Positions 5,449 to 6,026 of a stretch of 6,026 nt of DNA are shown here, piece by piece. Each line of letters begins with the position of its first letter. Positions within the stretch are counted from its first letter, which is position 1. Under the pieces are notes generated by a model. The model had not been told where the DNA came from. It ran no database searches and saw only the letters and a list, made by a program, of their open reading frames with translations. The translations under genes and the position numbers were made by a program. Source of the DNA: Dehalococcoidales bacterium (GTDB lineage Bacteria; Chloroflexota; Dehalococcoidia; Dehalococcoidales; UBA5760); assembly GCA_028710655.1 (NCBI GenBank), contig JAQTTS010000134.1, positions 1 to 6,026 on the forward strand. The letters run 5' to 3'.

Positions 5449-6026
5449 TTAATCCGCCGGTGGTTCTACAGGCGGCGTCTTGGTGGGATAAGGCGCATCA
5501 GGGTAAAGAAGTTCCGTAAGCTCCCGGCCGTCTTCGGTGGTGAAATGAATGAGAACCGTTGCCATGTCATGCAGCTCGATGATTTCCTCCTTAGTCATAC
5601 CGGTTGCATCGAACGGAATCCGGGCATGAAATGTCCGGCTCTCACCGGGAGCGATAACGTCAGCCGGTGTTTCCGCTTCAACTTCCACCTTAGCAAATTT
5701 ATCTGTGGTGTCGGTTAGCATGGTAGCGATGGTGATACGCACGCTTTTTACCGTTTCGATACTTTTATTGGTGACGGTAATGGAGTACTCAACTTCCTGA
5801 TGCGCATAGTCCTCATAGCCTTCCTGTGCGCCTATTGATGATGAGATATTCCGGCTGAAGACCGGCTGCTTCGAGTCCGGCGTGATGCTGCCTGCCAGTT
5901 GCCATCCTTCCAGCAGTTCGCCATCGGCATCCAGCGGCGGTTCGATGATAATCGGCTCATTGAAATCGTAGAAGGCCATCGTGGTGCTTGTAGTCTGCAA
6001 TTGACCATCACCATCCGGATACTGCG
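5449..6026 (-). CDS. Secreted protein, C-terminal part with LppX/LolA-like end and a beta domain (5' end outside window)
   Basis: The frame is open from the right edge to TAA at 5449-5451, giving 191 residues; the start lies outside. The TTG at 6000 and ATG at 5979 are internal codons rather than starts, because QYPDGDGQLQ reads through from upstream. The first visible part, with MAFYDFNEPIIIEPP, is the pattern found near the end of LppX/LprAFG-type, LolA-fold lipoproteins (aromatic-x-Asp-x-Asn-x-Pro followed by a Pro-rich strand). A beta-sandwich-like domain follows (about 60-165), with EVEYSITVTNKSIETVKSV and VIAPGESRTF, similar to domains that extend secreted proteins. It ends in a Pro/Thr tail. 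The upstream half would be expected to carry a signal peptide and a lipid-binding cavity, but this cannot be seen. No clear terminator follows. Confidence 0.8.
   Translation of the reverse strand, partial: QYPDGDGQLQTTSTTMAFYDFNEPIIIEPPLDADGELLEGWQLAGSITPDSKQPVFSRNISSSIGAQEGYEDYAHQEVEYSITVTNKSIETVKSVRITIATMLTDTTDKFAKVEVEAETPADVIAPGESRTFHARIPFDATGMTKEEIIELHDMATVLIHFTTEDGRELTELLYPDAPYPTKTPPVEPPAD

Overview
All supported genes lie on the minus strand. The window looks like a bacterial chromosome of moderate GC content from an organism that makes many lipoproteins with Pro/Ser/Thr-rich linkers. The style (lipoboxes followed by PTPSP-like spacers, BsuPI-like and Ig-like secreted domains, an LppX/LolA-like protein, SIMPL protein) fits uncultured Chloroflexota, perhaps Dehalococcoidia. 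That is an impression from protein style, not a phylogenetic result; a Firmicutes-like source is not excluded.

Layout, read in the direction of transcription from the right edge. (1) 6026-5449 holds the C-terminal part of a secreted protein whose start lies outside the window; it has the tail of an LppX/LolA-like domain followed by a beta-rich domain. (2) 5448-5264 is an intergenic region with a candidate ECF-type promoter, a palindrome and a perfect Shine-Dalgarno sequence. (3) 5263-4391 encodes a SIMPL (DUF541) lipoprotein, followed by a strong stem-loop. (4) 4390-4063 is a gene-free regulatory region with two candidate promoters. (5) 4062 to the left edge is a compact five-gene cluster: ECF sigma factor, membrane anti-sigma factor with a zinc finger, a lipoprotein copy of the anti-sigma ectodomain, a three-helix membrane protein, and a lipoprotein with a DUF4367-like domain that runs off the left edge. 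Junctions in this cluster are 4-nt ATGA overlaps or gaps of 18 and 37 nt, so it is probably one operon.

Inferred logic: the sigma factor is held at the membrane by the zinc-finger anti-sigma factor, whose outer part has a BsuPI-like domain and a C-terminal DUF4179/DUF5643-like beta domain. The next gene encodes nearly the same outer part as a free lipoprotein, without the zinc finger, and could share or compete for the same signal or partner. The two non-coding regions carry a similar bipartite promoter-like motif (TGAAC, T-run, 14-15 nt, CG[A/C]CTATA) upstream of the sigma gene and of the SIMPL gene. If real, it would make the SIMPL lipoprotein part of the same envelope-stress regulon, with the sigma factor controlling its own operon. 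The most interesting point in the window is this combination of duplicated sensor domain, second anti-sigma-type ectodomain on a free lipoprotein, and shared motif.
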